From assembly GCA_028684915.1 (NCBI GenBank), contig JAQUEZ010000034.1, positions 1 to 42,271 of the forward strand: a DNA stretch of 42,271 bases, in the 5' to 3' direction. Each line of letters begins with the position of its first letter. Position 1 is the stretch's first letter. The DNA comes from Desulfobulbus sp. (GTDB lineage Bacteria > Desulfobacterota > Desulfobulbia > Desulfobulbales > Desulfobulbaceae). The notes below the pieces were generated by a model. It had not been told where the DNA came from. It did no database searches and worked only from the letters and a program-made list of their open reading frames with translations. This document shows, one piece after another, positions 1 through 7,999 of this stretch. The position numbers and the translations under genes are program-made.

Positions 1-80
1 CCTTTCCGAACACGGAAGTTAAGCTCTTCAGCGCCGATGGTACTGCATGGGAGACTATGTGGGAGAGTAGGTCGCCGCCG
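1..80 (+). rRNA. rrf: 5S ribosomal RNA, 3' part (5' end outside window)
   Basis: The first 80 bases match the 3' two thirds of bacterial 5S rRNA, including the conserved stretches around CCGAACACGGAAGTTAAGC, GCGCCGATGGTACTGC and GGGAGAGTAGGTCGCCGCC. The 5' end lies outside the window, so this is probably the end of an rRNA operon transcribed rightward. The 3' boundary is approximate because the pairing 5' strand is not visible. A strong terminator follows about 12 bases later. The annotated-looking open frame across this region (57-449) is spurious. Confidence 0.93.
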
Positions 81-91
81 ATTCTTTATAT

Positions 92-128
92 AAAACCCCC
101 AAGCAGCTTCGCTGCTTGGGGGTTTTTT
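92..128 (+). terminator. Rho-independent terminator of the rRNA operon
   Basis: A 16-bp perfect stem (92-107 with 111-126) with a 3-base TTC loop is followed by a T run. It directly follows the 5S rRNA and should end the rRNA transcript. Confidence 0.92.
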
Positions 129-202
129 GCGTTTGCGTTACACTCAATTCATTCTTGCTTCGAACTGACGGTAACCATCATCCCTTTGTTCGTGGTTTTT
201 AA

Positions 203-236
203 AATGCCCTTCTCCAAATTTTGGAGAAGGGCGTTT
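203..236 (-). terminator. Terminator of the metH-rubredoxin operon
   Basis: An almost perfect palindrome, GCCCTTCTCCAAA (206-218) with TTTGGAGAAGGGC (220-232), lies just past the rubredoxin stop codon at 243. On the minus strand it is followed by ATTTTAAAAA, so it fits the end of the minus-strand operon. It may also act as a backstop for rRNA transcription. Confidence 0.75.
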
Positions 237-242
237 GGCTTA

Positions 243-416
243 TTAATCCAACAAATCGAACTGGTCCTGAGTGGCATAACACATCGGACAGACCCATTCG
301 TCGGGCAATTCCTCAAAAGACGTTTGCGGCGGAATTGCGTTCATCGAATCACCTGCTGCCGGGTCATAGATATAACCGCAGTTGGCACAGATATATCGGT
401 CATTGTTTTTCCCCAT
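243..416 (-). CDS. Rubredoxin (57 aa)
   Basis: This small gene encodes a 57-residue rubredoxin, a one-electron carrier with a single iron bound by four cysteines. The ligands are visible as C10-x2-C13 followed by GYIYDP, and C43-x2-C46 in WVCPMC. The second site has Tyr in place of the usual Gly after the last Cys, which is mildly unusual. The spacing of the two pairs and the DEWVCP motif are typical of the family. The start ATG at 416 lies two bases after the stop of the large MetH subunit, so the two genes are almost certainly cotranscribed and translationally coupled. Rubredoxins serve oxygen and superoxide detoxification and other anaerobic redox reactions. Its partner here is unknown, but the position behind a cobalamin enzyme is suggestive. 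Confidence 0.9.
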   Translation of the reverse strand: MGKNNDRYICANCGYIYDPAAGDSMNAIPPQTSFEELPDEWVCPMCYATQDQFDLLD

Positions 417-418
417 GA

Positions 419-2869
419 TTACACCGCAAAGTATTTGGCTTGGGGATGATGGACCACGATGGCAGAAGTTGTCTGCTCGGGTACCATCTGCATATTTTCA
501 GTCAAACTGATACCGATACCTTCAGGTTTAAGGAAGGCAAAAAGCGGTTTATGCGCATCAAGATCTGGACAGGACGGGTAGCCAAAGCCGTAACGGGATC
601 CTTGATAATCCTGGGTCACTGCGCCATAAACATCCCCCTGCCCTTCTCCTTCCATACTCAATTCCCGACGCATTACTCGGTGCCAGTGCTCGGCAAGAGC
701 ATCGGTGACCTCAACGCTGAATCCGTGCAGCATCAGATAATCATGATAGGCGTTGGCTTCATAGAGCTTGGCAATCTCTTCTCCGATTTTAGAACCGATG
801 GTGACGACAAAAAAACCAGCTACATCGCCCCCCTCCTTTGCAGTTTTGAAATAATCCGCAATGCAAAGAAAGGGCGCCTCAGCCTGCCGCGGAAATTCGA
901 AGCAATGCTCTTTACCCTCCGCTTCAACCAACAAGGCGTTCTCTTGGGCATGGCAAGGGAAATAGCCATAGCTGACTTTGGGTTGCAGCCAGCCCTCGGC
1001 AATTGAGCGCTCTATCAAGTGCTGGTACAGCGGACGGACCGTTTTGTTGATTAACTCCTCATACTCCCCTGCCCCCATCTTGCCGCGACGGTAGCCCCAA
1101 CGACCTCGAAAAAGTGCCTGTTCATTGATCAGTGAGAAAAGAACAGCAGGCTCCACATCTTCCACATAGCGTTGTCCCAAGAATGGCGGATCGGGCACAG
1201 GGTTGGATCGATCAATCTCCAACACCTTCACTCCGGGTTTCATCGACTTGACTGCTGTTGCACTATCCCATTGGGTAGCTGCAAGCGTCCCAGCCTCAAA
1301 CTCCTGAACCGCCTTGAGTCCGGCAAAGGCATCGGCACAGTACACCACCGGAGCGGGATAGGCGGGCACGCAGGATTCGGCAACAAACTTGGGCGTAAGT
1401 GCTGCCCCACCCAAAAGAATCGGCACATTCAACCCGGCCTCACGGTATTGGGGCATACAGTCCTGCATCACCAGCGCTGATTTGACTAACAGCCCACTCA
1501 ATCCGATTATGTCGACTCGGAATTCCTTGGCCTTCTCAATAATAGTCTCAACCGGGACCTTGATCCCAATATTGAACACCTTATAGCCATTATTACTGAG
1601 GATGATATCTACCAGGTTTTTACCGATATCGTGGACATCCCCCTGGACCGTGGCCAAGAGGATTTTGGTGGTTGAATCGCCGTCGGCCTTTTCCATGAAC
1701 GGCTCAAGTAAAGAGACCGAGACCTTCATTACCTCGGCAGATTGCAAAACAAACGGCAGGAGGATCTCGCCCTTACCGAATAGCTCGCCCACATGGCGCA
1801 TGGCCGGGACCAGAATCTGATTAATAATATTGATTGATTTGAACCGCTGCCGCAGGATAGCCAGCAGGTCATCAATCCCGTCTTTATCCCCATCCAAAAC
1901 CTTGGCAAAAAGCTGCTCCTCAACGGTGCGGTCAGTCGCCTGCTCATCCTGATCGTTCGTCGCCGTCTTATCGCTGAAATAGTCGATAAAACGCATTAGC
2001 GGATCTTTCTCCCCTTCCCCTTGCCGGTTATAAAGCAAATCTAAACAGACATCCCGATCCTCCTCGGGGATGCGGGCCAAAGGAATAATTTTGGCTGCAT
2101 CGACGATAGCTGCATCAAGCCCAGCGGACACCGCCTCGTGGAGAAAAACCGAGTTGAGGAAGCGTCTGGACTGGGGAGCCAGGCCAAAGGATATATTACT
2201 GAGGCCAAGCACAGTCATGCAGCCGGGTAACTCGCTTTTGATCAGGCGTATACCCTCTAAGGTTTGGATCGCGGCATCACGGAGAGTTTCGTCGCCGGAA
2301 CCGACGGTGAACGTCAGGCAATCAAAAAGCAGGTCTTGCGAGCGCAGGCCGTACTCATCCACGGCAATGGTATGGATGGCTTTGGCAATGCGAATTTTTT
2401 CGCTTTTTGTCATGGCCATGCCTTTTTCATCAATGGTCAGGGCAACCACGGCTGCGCCATATTTTTTTGCGGCCTTGCACACCCGGCGAATGTTCACTCC
2501 GCCATCCTCAAGGTTGACCGAGTTGATGATCGCCCTGCCCGGATAAATGCGCAGGCAGGCCTCAATGCACTCCGGGGTGGTCGAATCGATCATCAGCGGC
2601 GCTTTGAGGCTGGAGGCGCAGAGACTGACCAGGGTGGTCAGATCTTTGAGCTCATCTCGACCAGCGTAGGCGGTACAAATGTCAATCACATGGGCGCCCT
2701 TGTTCTCCTGCTCCACGGCAATTTTCAGGCAGGCCTCGTAATCGTCGGCCAGCAGGAGTTCTCGAAATTTTTTCGAGCCGTTAGAATTAGCCCGCTCACC
2801 GATCAATAAGGGGGGGATCTCCTGTTGCAGTTCAACGGCCTGGTAGAGGCTTGATACCGAAGGTTTCAT
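419..2869 (-). CDS. metH: Methionine synthase, large part: folate, cobalamin and reactivation domains
   Basis: This 816-residue protein covers everything in cobalamin-dependent methionine synthase after the homocysteine domain. The pterin (methyltetrahydrofolate) binding domain spans about residues 20-290 and starts with the GERANSNGS motif. The cobalamin cap (about 315-395) and the Rossmann B12 domain (about 400-530) follow, with the cobalt-ligand motif D411-x-H413-x2-G416. The AdoMet-dependent reactivation domain (about 565-816) has the R759-x3-GYPSCP motif and ends at KYFAV, slightly shorter than E. coli MetH. It should transfer methyl from methyltetrahydrofolate to cob(I)alamin and, with the separate homocysteine subunit, on to homocysteine. 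Its ATG overlaps the stop of the upstream gene by four bases (ATGA). No frameshift is needed to explain the split. Confidence 0.95.
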   Translation of the reverse strand: MKPSVSSLYQAVELQQEIPPLLIGERANSNGSKKFRELLLADDYEACLKIAVEQENKGAHVIDICTAYAGRDELKDLTTLVSLCASSLKAPLMIDSTTPECIEACLRIYPGRAIINSVNLEDGGVNIRRVCKAAKKYGAAVVALTIDEKGMAMTKSEKIRIAKAIHTIAVDEYGLRSQDLLFDCLTFTVGSGDETLRDAAIQTLEGIRLIKSELPGCMTVLGLSNISFGLAPQSRRFLNSVFLHEAVSAGLDAAIVDAAKIIPLARIPEEDRDVCLDLLYNRQGEGEKDPLMRFIDYFSDKTATNDQDEQATDRTVEEQLFAKVLDGDKDGIDDLLAILRQRFKSINIINQILVPAMRHVGELFGKGEILLPFVLQSAEVMKVSVSLLEPFMEKADGDSTTKILLATVQGDVHDIGKNLVDIILSNNGYKVFNIGIKVPVETIIEKAKEFRVDIIGLSGLLVKSALVMQDCMPQYREAGLNVPILLGGAALTPKFVAESCVPAYPAPVVYCADAFAGLKAVQEFEAGTLAATQWDSATAVKSMKPGVKVLEIDRSNPVPDPPFLGQRYVEDVEPAVLFSLINEQALFRGRWGYRRGKMGAGEYEELINKTVRPLYQHLIERSIAEGWLQPKVSYGYFPCHAQENALLVEAEGKEHCFEFPRQAEAPFLCIADYFKTAKEGGDVAGFFVVTIGSKIGEEIAKLYEANAYHDYLMLHGFSVEVTDALAEHWHRVMRRELSMEGEGQGDVYGAVTQDYQGSRYGFGYPSCPDLDAHKPLFAFLKPEGIGISLTENMQMVPEQTTSAIVVHHPQAKYFAV

Positions 2870-3789
2870 GCGATCACCTCCCGAACTGCGGGTTTGACAC
2901 CACGAAGCGTGTCCACCAACGCCTTGATATGAGCAGCTGTAGTGCCGCAGCAGCCACCGACCACACTTACCCCGTATTCGGTAACGAAACGCTTCATTTC
3001 CTGGGCATAGCGCTCAGGGGTAAGCGAATAGCAGGTTTTGCCCTGCACGACCTCCGGGAGCCCCTGATTGGGCACACAGGAGATCCGCGCGGGCCAATTA
3101 CGGCTCAACCAACGGATGTGCGACTCCATATCCCGAGGACCAGTTGCGCAGTTAAGACCAAAAGAAAAAAGCGGAAAGGGCTCAAAGGTCACCGCAGCGG
3201 CTGCGATATCGGTTCCAACCAGCATGGTACCGGTGCGCTCGATGGTCACCGAGGCCATCACTGGGATGTCGGTATTCAGGCTCTCCAGGGTCTCAAAACA
3301 GGTGGTCATAGCGGTCTTGATCTGCAACAGATCCTGGCACGTTTCAATAATAAGCATATCAACACCAGCCAGGACCAGTCCACGTACCTGCTCGACATAG
3401 GCGGCTGCCAATGCATCGACGCTGATATGGCCAAGCGACGGCAGTTTGGTACCAGGCCCAATGGATCCAGCAATGTAAGTGTTGGCTTTGCCGCCAATGG
3501 CTTTCCGTGCATTTTCTACCGCGGCCCGATTGATGGCCTCGACCTGATCCTGCAGCCCATACTCCTCTAACACAATCCGGCTGGCACCAAAGGAGTTGGT
3601 CTCTATGACCATGGCCCCGGCATCAACAAAACTTTTGTGAAGGGCTATAATGGTCTCCGGTGCAGTCAAATTGAGGAGTTCGTTGCACCCATCCTTACCC
3701 TCCCAGGCAGAGATTGGGATAATCATTTCCTGAAGATTGGTTCCGCAGGCACCGTCGAGGATCAGCACCTCATGATCTTGTGGTCGCAT
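2866..3789 (-). CDS. metH: Methionine synthase, homocysteine S-methyltransferase subunit
   Basis: This 307-residue protein is the homocysteine-binding, zinc-dependent methyltransferase module normally found at the N terminus of MetH. It starts with the LDGACGTNLQ motif. The three zinc-ligand cysteines are present as C214 (GLNCATGP) and C280-C281 (GGCCGTT). It transfers the methyl group from methylcobalamin to homocysteine zinc-thiolate. It is the first gene of the operon and overlaps the folate/cobalamin subunit by ATGA, which suggests coupled, near-equimolar synthesis. BHMT-type and MmuM enzymes share this fold, but the neighbour makes a split MetH by far the best reading. The upstream region is AT-rich at the start codon with only a weak ribosome binding site. 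Confidence 0.93.
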   Translation of the reverse strand: MRPQDHEVLILDGACGTNLQEMIIPISAWEGKDGCNELLNLTAPETIIALHKSFVDAGAMVIETNSFGASRIVLEEYGLQDQVEAINRAAVENARKAIGGKANTYIAGSIGPGTKLPSLGHISVDALAAAYVEQVRGLVLAGVDMLIIETCQDLLQIKTAMTTCFETLESLNTDIPVMASVTIERTGTMLVGTDIAAAAVTFEPFPLFSFGLNCATGPRDMESHIRWLSRNWPARISCVPNQGLPEVVQGKTCYSLTPERYAQEMKRFVTEYGVSVVGGCCGTTAAHIKALVDTLRGVKPAVREVIA

Positions 3790-3979
3790 TCTTTATTTTT
3801 CTCGTGGTTCGATGTTCACTAAAATTCTGTTGATATTGCATCAATTTCTGCAATGGGGCCGGACGTCGTTGGCCACACTCTACGAATCTTACCCCGGCTT
3901 TGCATCACTTTTTTCCCGAATCTTGAATCATGGTCCTGATTGCAGGCTATTTTCCCGGGGAAAACGCGTTAGGTGGTGC

Positions 3980-4008
3980 TTGTCAAACCGCCCTTTTTTT
4001 TCTACAAT
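3980..4008 (+). promoter_or_regulatory. Sigma-70-type promoter of the glmU-like gene
   Basis: TTGTCA (3980-3985), a 17-base spacer and TACAAT (4003-4008) make a near-consensus housekeeping promoter. Transcription would start near 4015. That excludes the longer open frame starting at 3973 and supports the ATG at 4054. Confidence 0.8.
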
Positions 4009-4053
4009 GATATGTTTGCGCTCATTTTTTCTTCATTTATCAGGATTTTCCCT

Positions 4054-5067
4054 ATGCATCCATCGATTATAGCTGTTGTCCTTGCCGCGGGCAAAGGAAC
4101 CCGAATGAAATCGAATGTGGCCAAGGTGCTGCACCGGGTCTTTTTCCGGCCGATGATCCATCATGTTCTCGACACCGTCAAAAACACCGGCATTAAGCAA
4201 TGCGCGGTCATTGTCGGCCATCAACGAGAGGAAGTCGAAAAGGCATTGGCCCCCTATGCGGTGACCACCGTGGTCCAGGAGCAGCAACTGGGGACCGGCC
4301 ATGCGGTACTCTGTGCCGAAACTGGTTGCGCCAGCAATGACGAAGTCCTTATCCTTTGCGGCGATACCCCGCTCATTCGTCCTGAAACCCTGCAACAAAT
4401 GATAAATGCCCATAACCAGGAGCAGGCCATTCTGACCCTGATGACCACACTGGTGGACGAGCCCTTTGGCTATGGCCGCATTCTCCATAACCAGCAAGGG
4501 CGGATTCAGGCCATTGTCGAAGAAAAGGATGCCACCGACGAGCAGCGGCAGATTAAGGAAATCAACGCCGGAATTTATCTGGTCAATCGCCCTTTTCTCT
4601 TTGCAGCTTTGCGTCAAGTGGGCACCAACAATGCCCAGGGCGAGGTCTACCTGACCGATATCGTTGCCATGGCCAACCGTCAGGGCTTAAAGGTTCACAC
4701 CTTTGTCCACCCCCAGGCAATTGATGTATTGGGGGTTAATTCCCGCATTGAGTTGGCCCAGGCACAGACGACCCTGCAGCAGCGGCGCAATCGGGAGCTG
4801 ATGCTTGCCGGGGTTACGCTGGAATCCCCGGAAACTATTCTCGTTTCCGCCGACTGTACCATCGGCCCAGACACGCATCTGCAACCCAACGTCCGCCTGA
4901 GTGAGGCGACTATTCTCGGTAGCGGTTGCCTGATAGAAAGTGGCGTCATCCTAAAAAATTGCCGTTTGGGAGAGCGGGTGTGTATCGGTGCCAACTCGGT
5001 TCTTGAAAACTGCAGTGTAGATGAAGGCAACACAGTGGCACCCTTAACCGTTCTTGGCCAAGCGTAA
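4054..5067 (+). CDS. GlmU-like N-acetylglucosamine-1-phosphate uridylyltransferase, lacking the acetyltransferase half
   Basis: This 337-residue protein carries the complete GlmU uridylyltransferase signature: LAAGKGTRM near the start, KVLH, QLGTGHAV, GDTPL, GYGRI, EEKDA, EINAGIYL and NNAQGEVYLTDI. It should make UDP-GlcNAc from UTP and GlcNAc-1-phosphate for peptidoglycan and LPS. A short left-handed beta-helix (hexapeptide repeats such as TIGPDTHLQPNVRL) follows from about residue 255. The protein stops about 120 residues before the end of a full GlmU (456 residues in E. coli), so the acetyltransferase active site is missing. The stop is clean and no remainder exists downstream in any frame. 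The start at 4054 is chosen from the promoter position and from the family N terminus. The purH-like gene follows 72 bases later, probably in the same transcript. Confidence 0.88.
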   Translation: MHPSIIAVVLAAGKGTRMKSNVAKVLHRVFFRPMIHHVLDTVKNTGIKQCAVIVGHQREEVEKALAPYAVTTVVQEQQLGTGHAVLCAETGCASNDEVLILCGDTPLIRPETLQQMINAHNQEQAILTLMTTLVDEPFGYGRILHNQQGRIQAIVEEKDATDEQRQIKEINAGIYLVNRPFLFAALRQVGTNNAQGEVYLTDIVAMANRQGLKVHTFVHPQAIDVLGVNSRIELAQAQTTLQQRRNRELMLAGVTLESPETILVSADCTIGPDTHLQPNVRLSEATILGSGCLIESGVILKNCRLGERVCIGANSVLENCSVDEGNTVAPLTVLGQA

Positions 5068-5139
5068 CCTGCCACTGAACCTGGTATTTTCTTTCCGGCG
5101 ACTGACGCTGGTTGATTTCTTTATGGAGTACACTATCCC

Positions 5140-6429
5140 ATGACTGATTTGAAAAAAATGTATTCAACCCTGCTCGGTGATTCCTTTCCCATGGACATGA
5201 CCATCACCCTTGGCGAGCAATCCCTGGTCTACCGTAAAAAAACCTGGAAAATCCCGATGGAGGACGGCAGTGTCGATGAGCGCGGTGTGCGCTACGGCGA
5301 GAACCCTGATCAGGAAGCCGCTCTTTATGAACTGGTGAACGGCAACCTGCTGCTGGGCGAATGCAAATATATTGAACCGGGCAACGGTTTGGTGAGCGCT
5401 ATTACGGTTGAAGACATGCTCCAGGTGGGCAAACATCCAGGCAAGATCAATCTCACCGATGTCGATAACGGGCTGAATATCATCAAGTATCTGATCGACA
5501 AGCCAGCCGCGGTCATCCTCAAGCACAACAATCCCTGCGGTGCAGCTATCGGCACCAGCCTGACCGATGCCTACAATCGGGCCAACCGCTGCGACCGGAT
5601 TGCCGCCTTTGGTGGGGCGGTGGTCACCAGCAGGCCGCTGGATAAGGAAACTGCCGAACTGATGGCGCAGAATTATCTGGAGGTGGTCTGTGCACCTGAC
5701 TTTGAAGAAGGCGCACTCGAGATCCTTGCCCGACGCAAAAATCTGCGCGTCATCCGCATGGCCGGCATTTCCCGCCTGGCGGATTTTGAACACTTCCGAT
5801 TTGTCGATTTCAAATCCCTGATCGACGGGGGGATTATTGTCCAGCAGTCAGCGGTCAATTCCATCCGTTCGGCGCAGGATCTCAAACCGGCCGTCACCAC
5901 CTACAAAGGCGTGCACTATGCCTGCGAGCGGCAACCCACGGAGCGTGAGATCGAGGACATGCTCTTTGGTTGGGCGGTTGAGCACGGGGTGACCTCCAAC
6001 TCGGTCATCTACGTCAAGGACGGTTGTACCATGGCCATTGGTGCCGGCGAACAAGATCGAGTCGGGGTAGCGGAAATTGCCATCCACAAGGCCTACGTCA
6101 AATACGCCGACGTCACCTGTTTTGACACCTTTGCCATCCCCTATGCAGACTTAGTGTTGGAAATTGCCCAAGGTAAACGAGACAAGGCCGATAAGGAGGC
6201 CATTGATGCTAAGGTCAAGGCGGATCGGGCGGGAATCCCCGGCTCGGTGATGATTTCCGACGCCTTCTTCCCTTTCCGCGACGGTGCTGATGTCGGTATC
6301 CGTGAGGGTGTCAGCGCCATTCTCCAGGCCGGTGGCTCCATCCGCGATTTTGAATCGATTCAGGCCTGTAACGAGGCCAATCCTCAGGTGGCCATGATGT
6401 ATACCGGCCAGCGTTCATTCAAGCATTAA
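5140..6429 (+). CDS. purH: Stand-alone AICAR transformylase (PurH C-terminal half)
   Basis: The 429-residue product matches the AICAR formyltransferase half of bifunctional PurH. Motifs are RYGENPDQ (residues 51-58), the catalytic Lys-His pair K128-H129 in LKHNNPCGAA, SDAFFPFRDG and the C-terminal MYTGQRSFKH. It should transfer the formyl group of 10-formyl-tetrahydrofolate to AICAR in the penultimate step of purine synthesis. The N-terminal IMP cyclohydrolase (MGS-fold) domain of about 190 residues is absent. IMP cyclisation must therefore come from another gene outside the window. A GGAG ribosome site lies 9 bases before the ATG. The downstream gene is convergent, with 24 bases between the stops. 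Confidence 0.9.
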   Translation: MTDLKKMYSTLLGDSFPMDMTITLGEQSLVYRKKTWKIPMEDGSVDERGVRYGENPDQEAALYELVNGNLLLGECKYIEPGNGLVSAITVEDMLQVGKHPGKINLTDVDNGLNIIKYLIDKPAAVILKHNNPCGAAIGTSLTDAYNRANRCDRIAAFGGAVVTSRPLDKETAELMAQNYLEVVCAPDFEEGALEILARRKNLRVIRMAGISRLADFEHFRFVDFKSLIDGGIIVQQSAVNSIRSAQDLKPAVTTYKGVHYACERQPTEREIEDMLFGWAVEHGVTSNSVIYVKDGCTMAIGAGEQDRVGVAEIAIHKAYVKYADVTCFDTFAIPYADLVLEIAQGKRDKADKEAIDAKVKADRAGIPGSVMISDAFFPFRDGADVGIREGVSAILQAGGSIRDFESIQACNEANPQVAMMYTGQRSFKH

Positions 6430-6437
6430 TTCCATTT

Positions 6438-6470
6438 ACCAAGGGGAGCAGGTTCACTGCTTCCCTTGGT
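6438..6470. terminator. Possible bidirectional terminator between convergent genes
   Basis: A 14-base inverted repeat with one mismatch (6438-6451 with 6457-6470, loop GTTCA) starts just after the AICAR transformylase stop and overlaps the last codons of the convergent oxidoreductase gene. Neither side has a good T run, so the hairpin is clear but its terminator function is uncertain. Confidence 0.45.
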
Positions 6471-7443
6471 ACACATCCTCCCATCCCCCTTTGGCGGCCG
6501 AGCGCAGACAGGCCGCACACACCCTGACCGCAGCCAGGCCCACCTCCGCAGGAATAGGGTTCTCGGCTTCACCCTGAAGAAAGCGAGACCAGTCCTGTAA
6601 AAGCGGCACAATGGTGCTCACCGGGCCCTCACAGGCAAGCGCAGTCCGTTGCGCCCCCTGAATAAACTCCAGGTGATGATGGACCTGATCCCCGTGCAAC
6701 TGCCCTTTCTCGCCGACCAGTTCAAAACGTCCGGAACGGGCCGGTCCTATCTTGGAACAGTCAACAACACCCAAAAGGCCACCCTCCAACTCGACCAGCA
6801 CCACCAGGTGATCTTCGAGGCAAGAGCTATGCAGGCAGCGGATCCGGGCCATCACCCGCACAATTTCCTGGCCGGTAATATAGCGAATAGCATCAAAGAC
6901 ATGGACTGCGGAATGGAAGCTCACCCCGGCTCCGGCATGCTCGGGTTGATCAAGCCAGGCCAAGTTCGCCGGTTCCAGGCGTTGATTGGCCGAAAAACTG
7001 TACAGGGAACCGACCGAGGGCAACTGCTCACGCAGCGCGTTGATTACCGAGTTGTAACGAAGGGTTTGACCGATGGTGAGACCAAGGTTTTGGCGAACGA
7101 AACATTCATGGATGGCCAAGGCCTCATCAACAGTGACGGCCATAGGTTTTTCAAGCAGCAGCGGTTTGCCGGCGTCGGCACAGGCGTGAGCCACCGGATA
7201 ATTGAGTGTTGGGGGTAAAGCGGCAACGATGCAGTCCACTTCAGACGAATCAATCAGATCCCGCCAGTTTACGTACCAGCGGCAGTTCAACTGCGAGGCC
7301 AGTAACCGGCCTTCATCGCTGCGTCGACTGATTGCAGCGAGTTGCAGGCCTTCGACATCATTTTTTATATGGCGGGCATAACGACTGCCGTGCTTGCCGG
7401 CGCCGATCACGCCCACCCGCAATGCAGCGGCTTTTGGGCACAT
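6454..7443 (-). CDS. Gfo/Idh/MocA-family NAD(P)-dependent oxidoreductase
   Basis: This 329-residue protein has the dinucleotide-binding motif VGVIGAGKHG at the N terminus and the catalytic EKP motif (LLLEKPMAV) of the Gfo/Idh/MocA family. These enzymes oxidise or reduce sugars, inositols and nucleotide sugars, and some act as biliverdin reductase. A predicted alpha/beta C-terminal domain follows. The ATG at 7443 is preferred over an in-frame TTG at 7449 because a GGAG site lies 9 bases upstream of the ATG. It is the last gene of the heme cluster, separated by 46 bases from the unknown protein upstream. A tetrapyrrole-related substrate is possible from the context but unproven. Confidence 0.85.
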   Translation of the reverse strand: MCPKAAALRVGVIGAGKHGSRYARHIKNDVEGLQLAAISRRSDEGRLLASQLNCRWYVNWRDLIDSSEVDCIVAALPPTLNYPVAHACADAGKPLLLEKPMAVTVDEALAIHECFVRQNLGLTIGQTLRYNSVINALREQLPSVGSLYSFSANQRLEPANLAWLDQPEHAGAGVSFHSAVHVFDAIRYITGQEIVRVMARIRCLHSSCLEDHLVVLVELEGGLLGVVDCSKIGPARSGRFELVGEKGQLHGDQVHHHLEFIQGAQRTALACEGPVSTIVPLLQDWSRFLQGEAENPIPAEVGLAAVRVCAACLRSAAKGGWEDVYQGKQ

Positions 7444-7489
7444 GGTCAATCACTCCGGAAAATTTAATGACGTCATAAAACGTAAAGAC

Positions 7490-7999
7490 TCAGAGCGCCA
7501 GTTGCTCACACAACGCTTCCCAGCCCTGGGGCAAAGAGGCGGGATCAAGCTCCAGAGCCAGGACAAAAGTGAGCAGCGCCTCTGCGGTGCAGTTGATCGA
7601 AGGCTTACGCGCACCGGCCAAAACCTCTTGCTGTTCCACCCGCAGATACCCCGCCAGGGCTTGCGCTGCCTGGGTTTGGAGGACATCCACCCCGCAGGGA
7701 ATACGTTCACAGAAACGGGCATAGCGATACCAGTTGTGATTGGCCCGCCTAATACCACGAAACAAGGCAAGGTCACGATTCGCAGGCTCAAGATCTCGGA
7801 GGATGATCTCCTCGTAACGCGCCATTACCGCCTGCTGCAGAAAGGCCACCTCTTCCTGCGTCAAGACCAAATGCGGTCCCTCTGCATCATCTCCCAGATA
7901 ATGGAAACTCGCGTGAAGGGCAACCTCGGGAATTTCCCCAGAGTGGCGCACCAAAAGCCACTCTTCTTCCAGGATAGATTCTCGGTCGCTTTGGATCAT
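7490..7999 (-). CDS. Conserved-looking protein of unknown function in the heme cluster
   Basis: I do not recognise this 169-residue protein. It is soluble with no signal peptide or membrane segment. It is rich in Leu, Ala and Glu and probably mostly helical after an N-terminal beta-like stretch (about residues 12-45). Notable positions are an acidic, aromatic centre (RRANHNWYRYARFCERIPCG, about 86-105) and only three cysteines, in no metal-site pattern. Its ATG overlaps the stop of hemA by four bases (ATGA), so translation is coupled to glutamyl-tRNA reductase. That suggests a role tied to heme synthesis, for example control of HemA level or activity, but this is inference from position only. 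Confidence 0.75.
   Translation of the reverse strand: MIQSDRESILEEEWLLVRHSGEIPEVALHASFHYLGDDAEGPHLVLTQEEVAFLQQAVMARYEEIILRDLEPANRDLALFRGIRRANHNWYRYARFCERIPCGVDVLQTQAAQALAGYLRVEQQEVLAGARKPSINCTAEALLTFVLALELDPASLPQGWEALCEQLAL

Noticed and set aside
57..449. Open frame across the 5S rRNA end and terminator
   Set aside because: It overlaps the 5S rRNA, a strong terminator and the antisense of rubredoxin, and has no ribosome site or family features.
2860..2875. Frameshift as the cause of the split metH
   Set aside because: The first gene ends between domains, the second begins with its own ATG and N-terminal extension, and the ATGA overlap is typical of real coupled genes.
3790..4053. Cobalamin or SAM riboswitch upstream of the split metH
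   Set aside because: No B12-box or SAM-riboswitch core could be recognised on the minus strand, and there is no terminator-like stem before the start codon.
3973..4053. Longer N terminus for the GlmU-like protein
   Set aside because: The extra 27 residues overlap the promoter -35 and -10 boxes and do not match the family.
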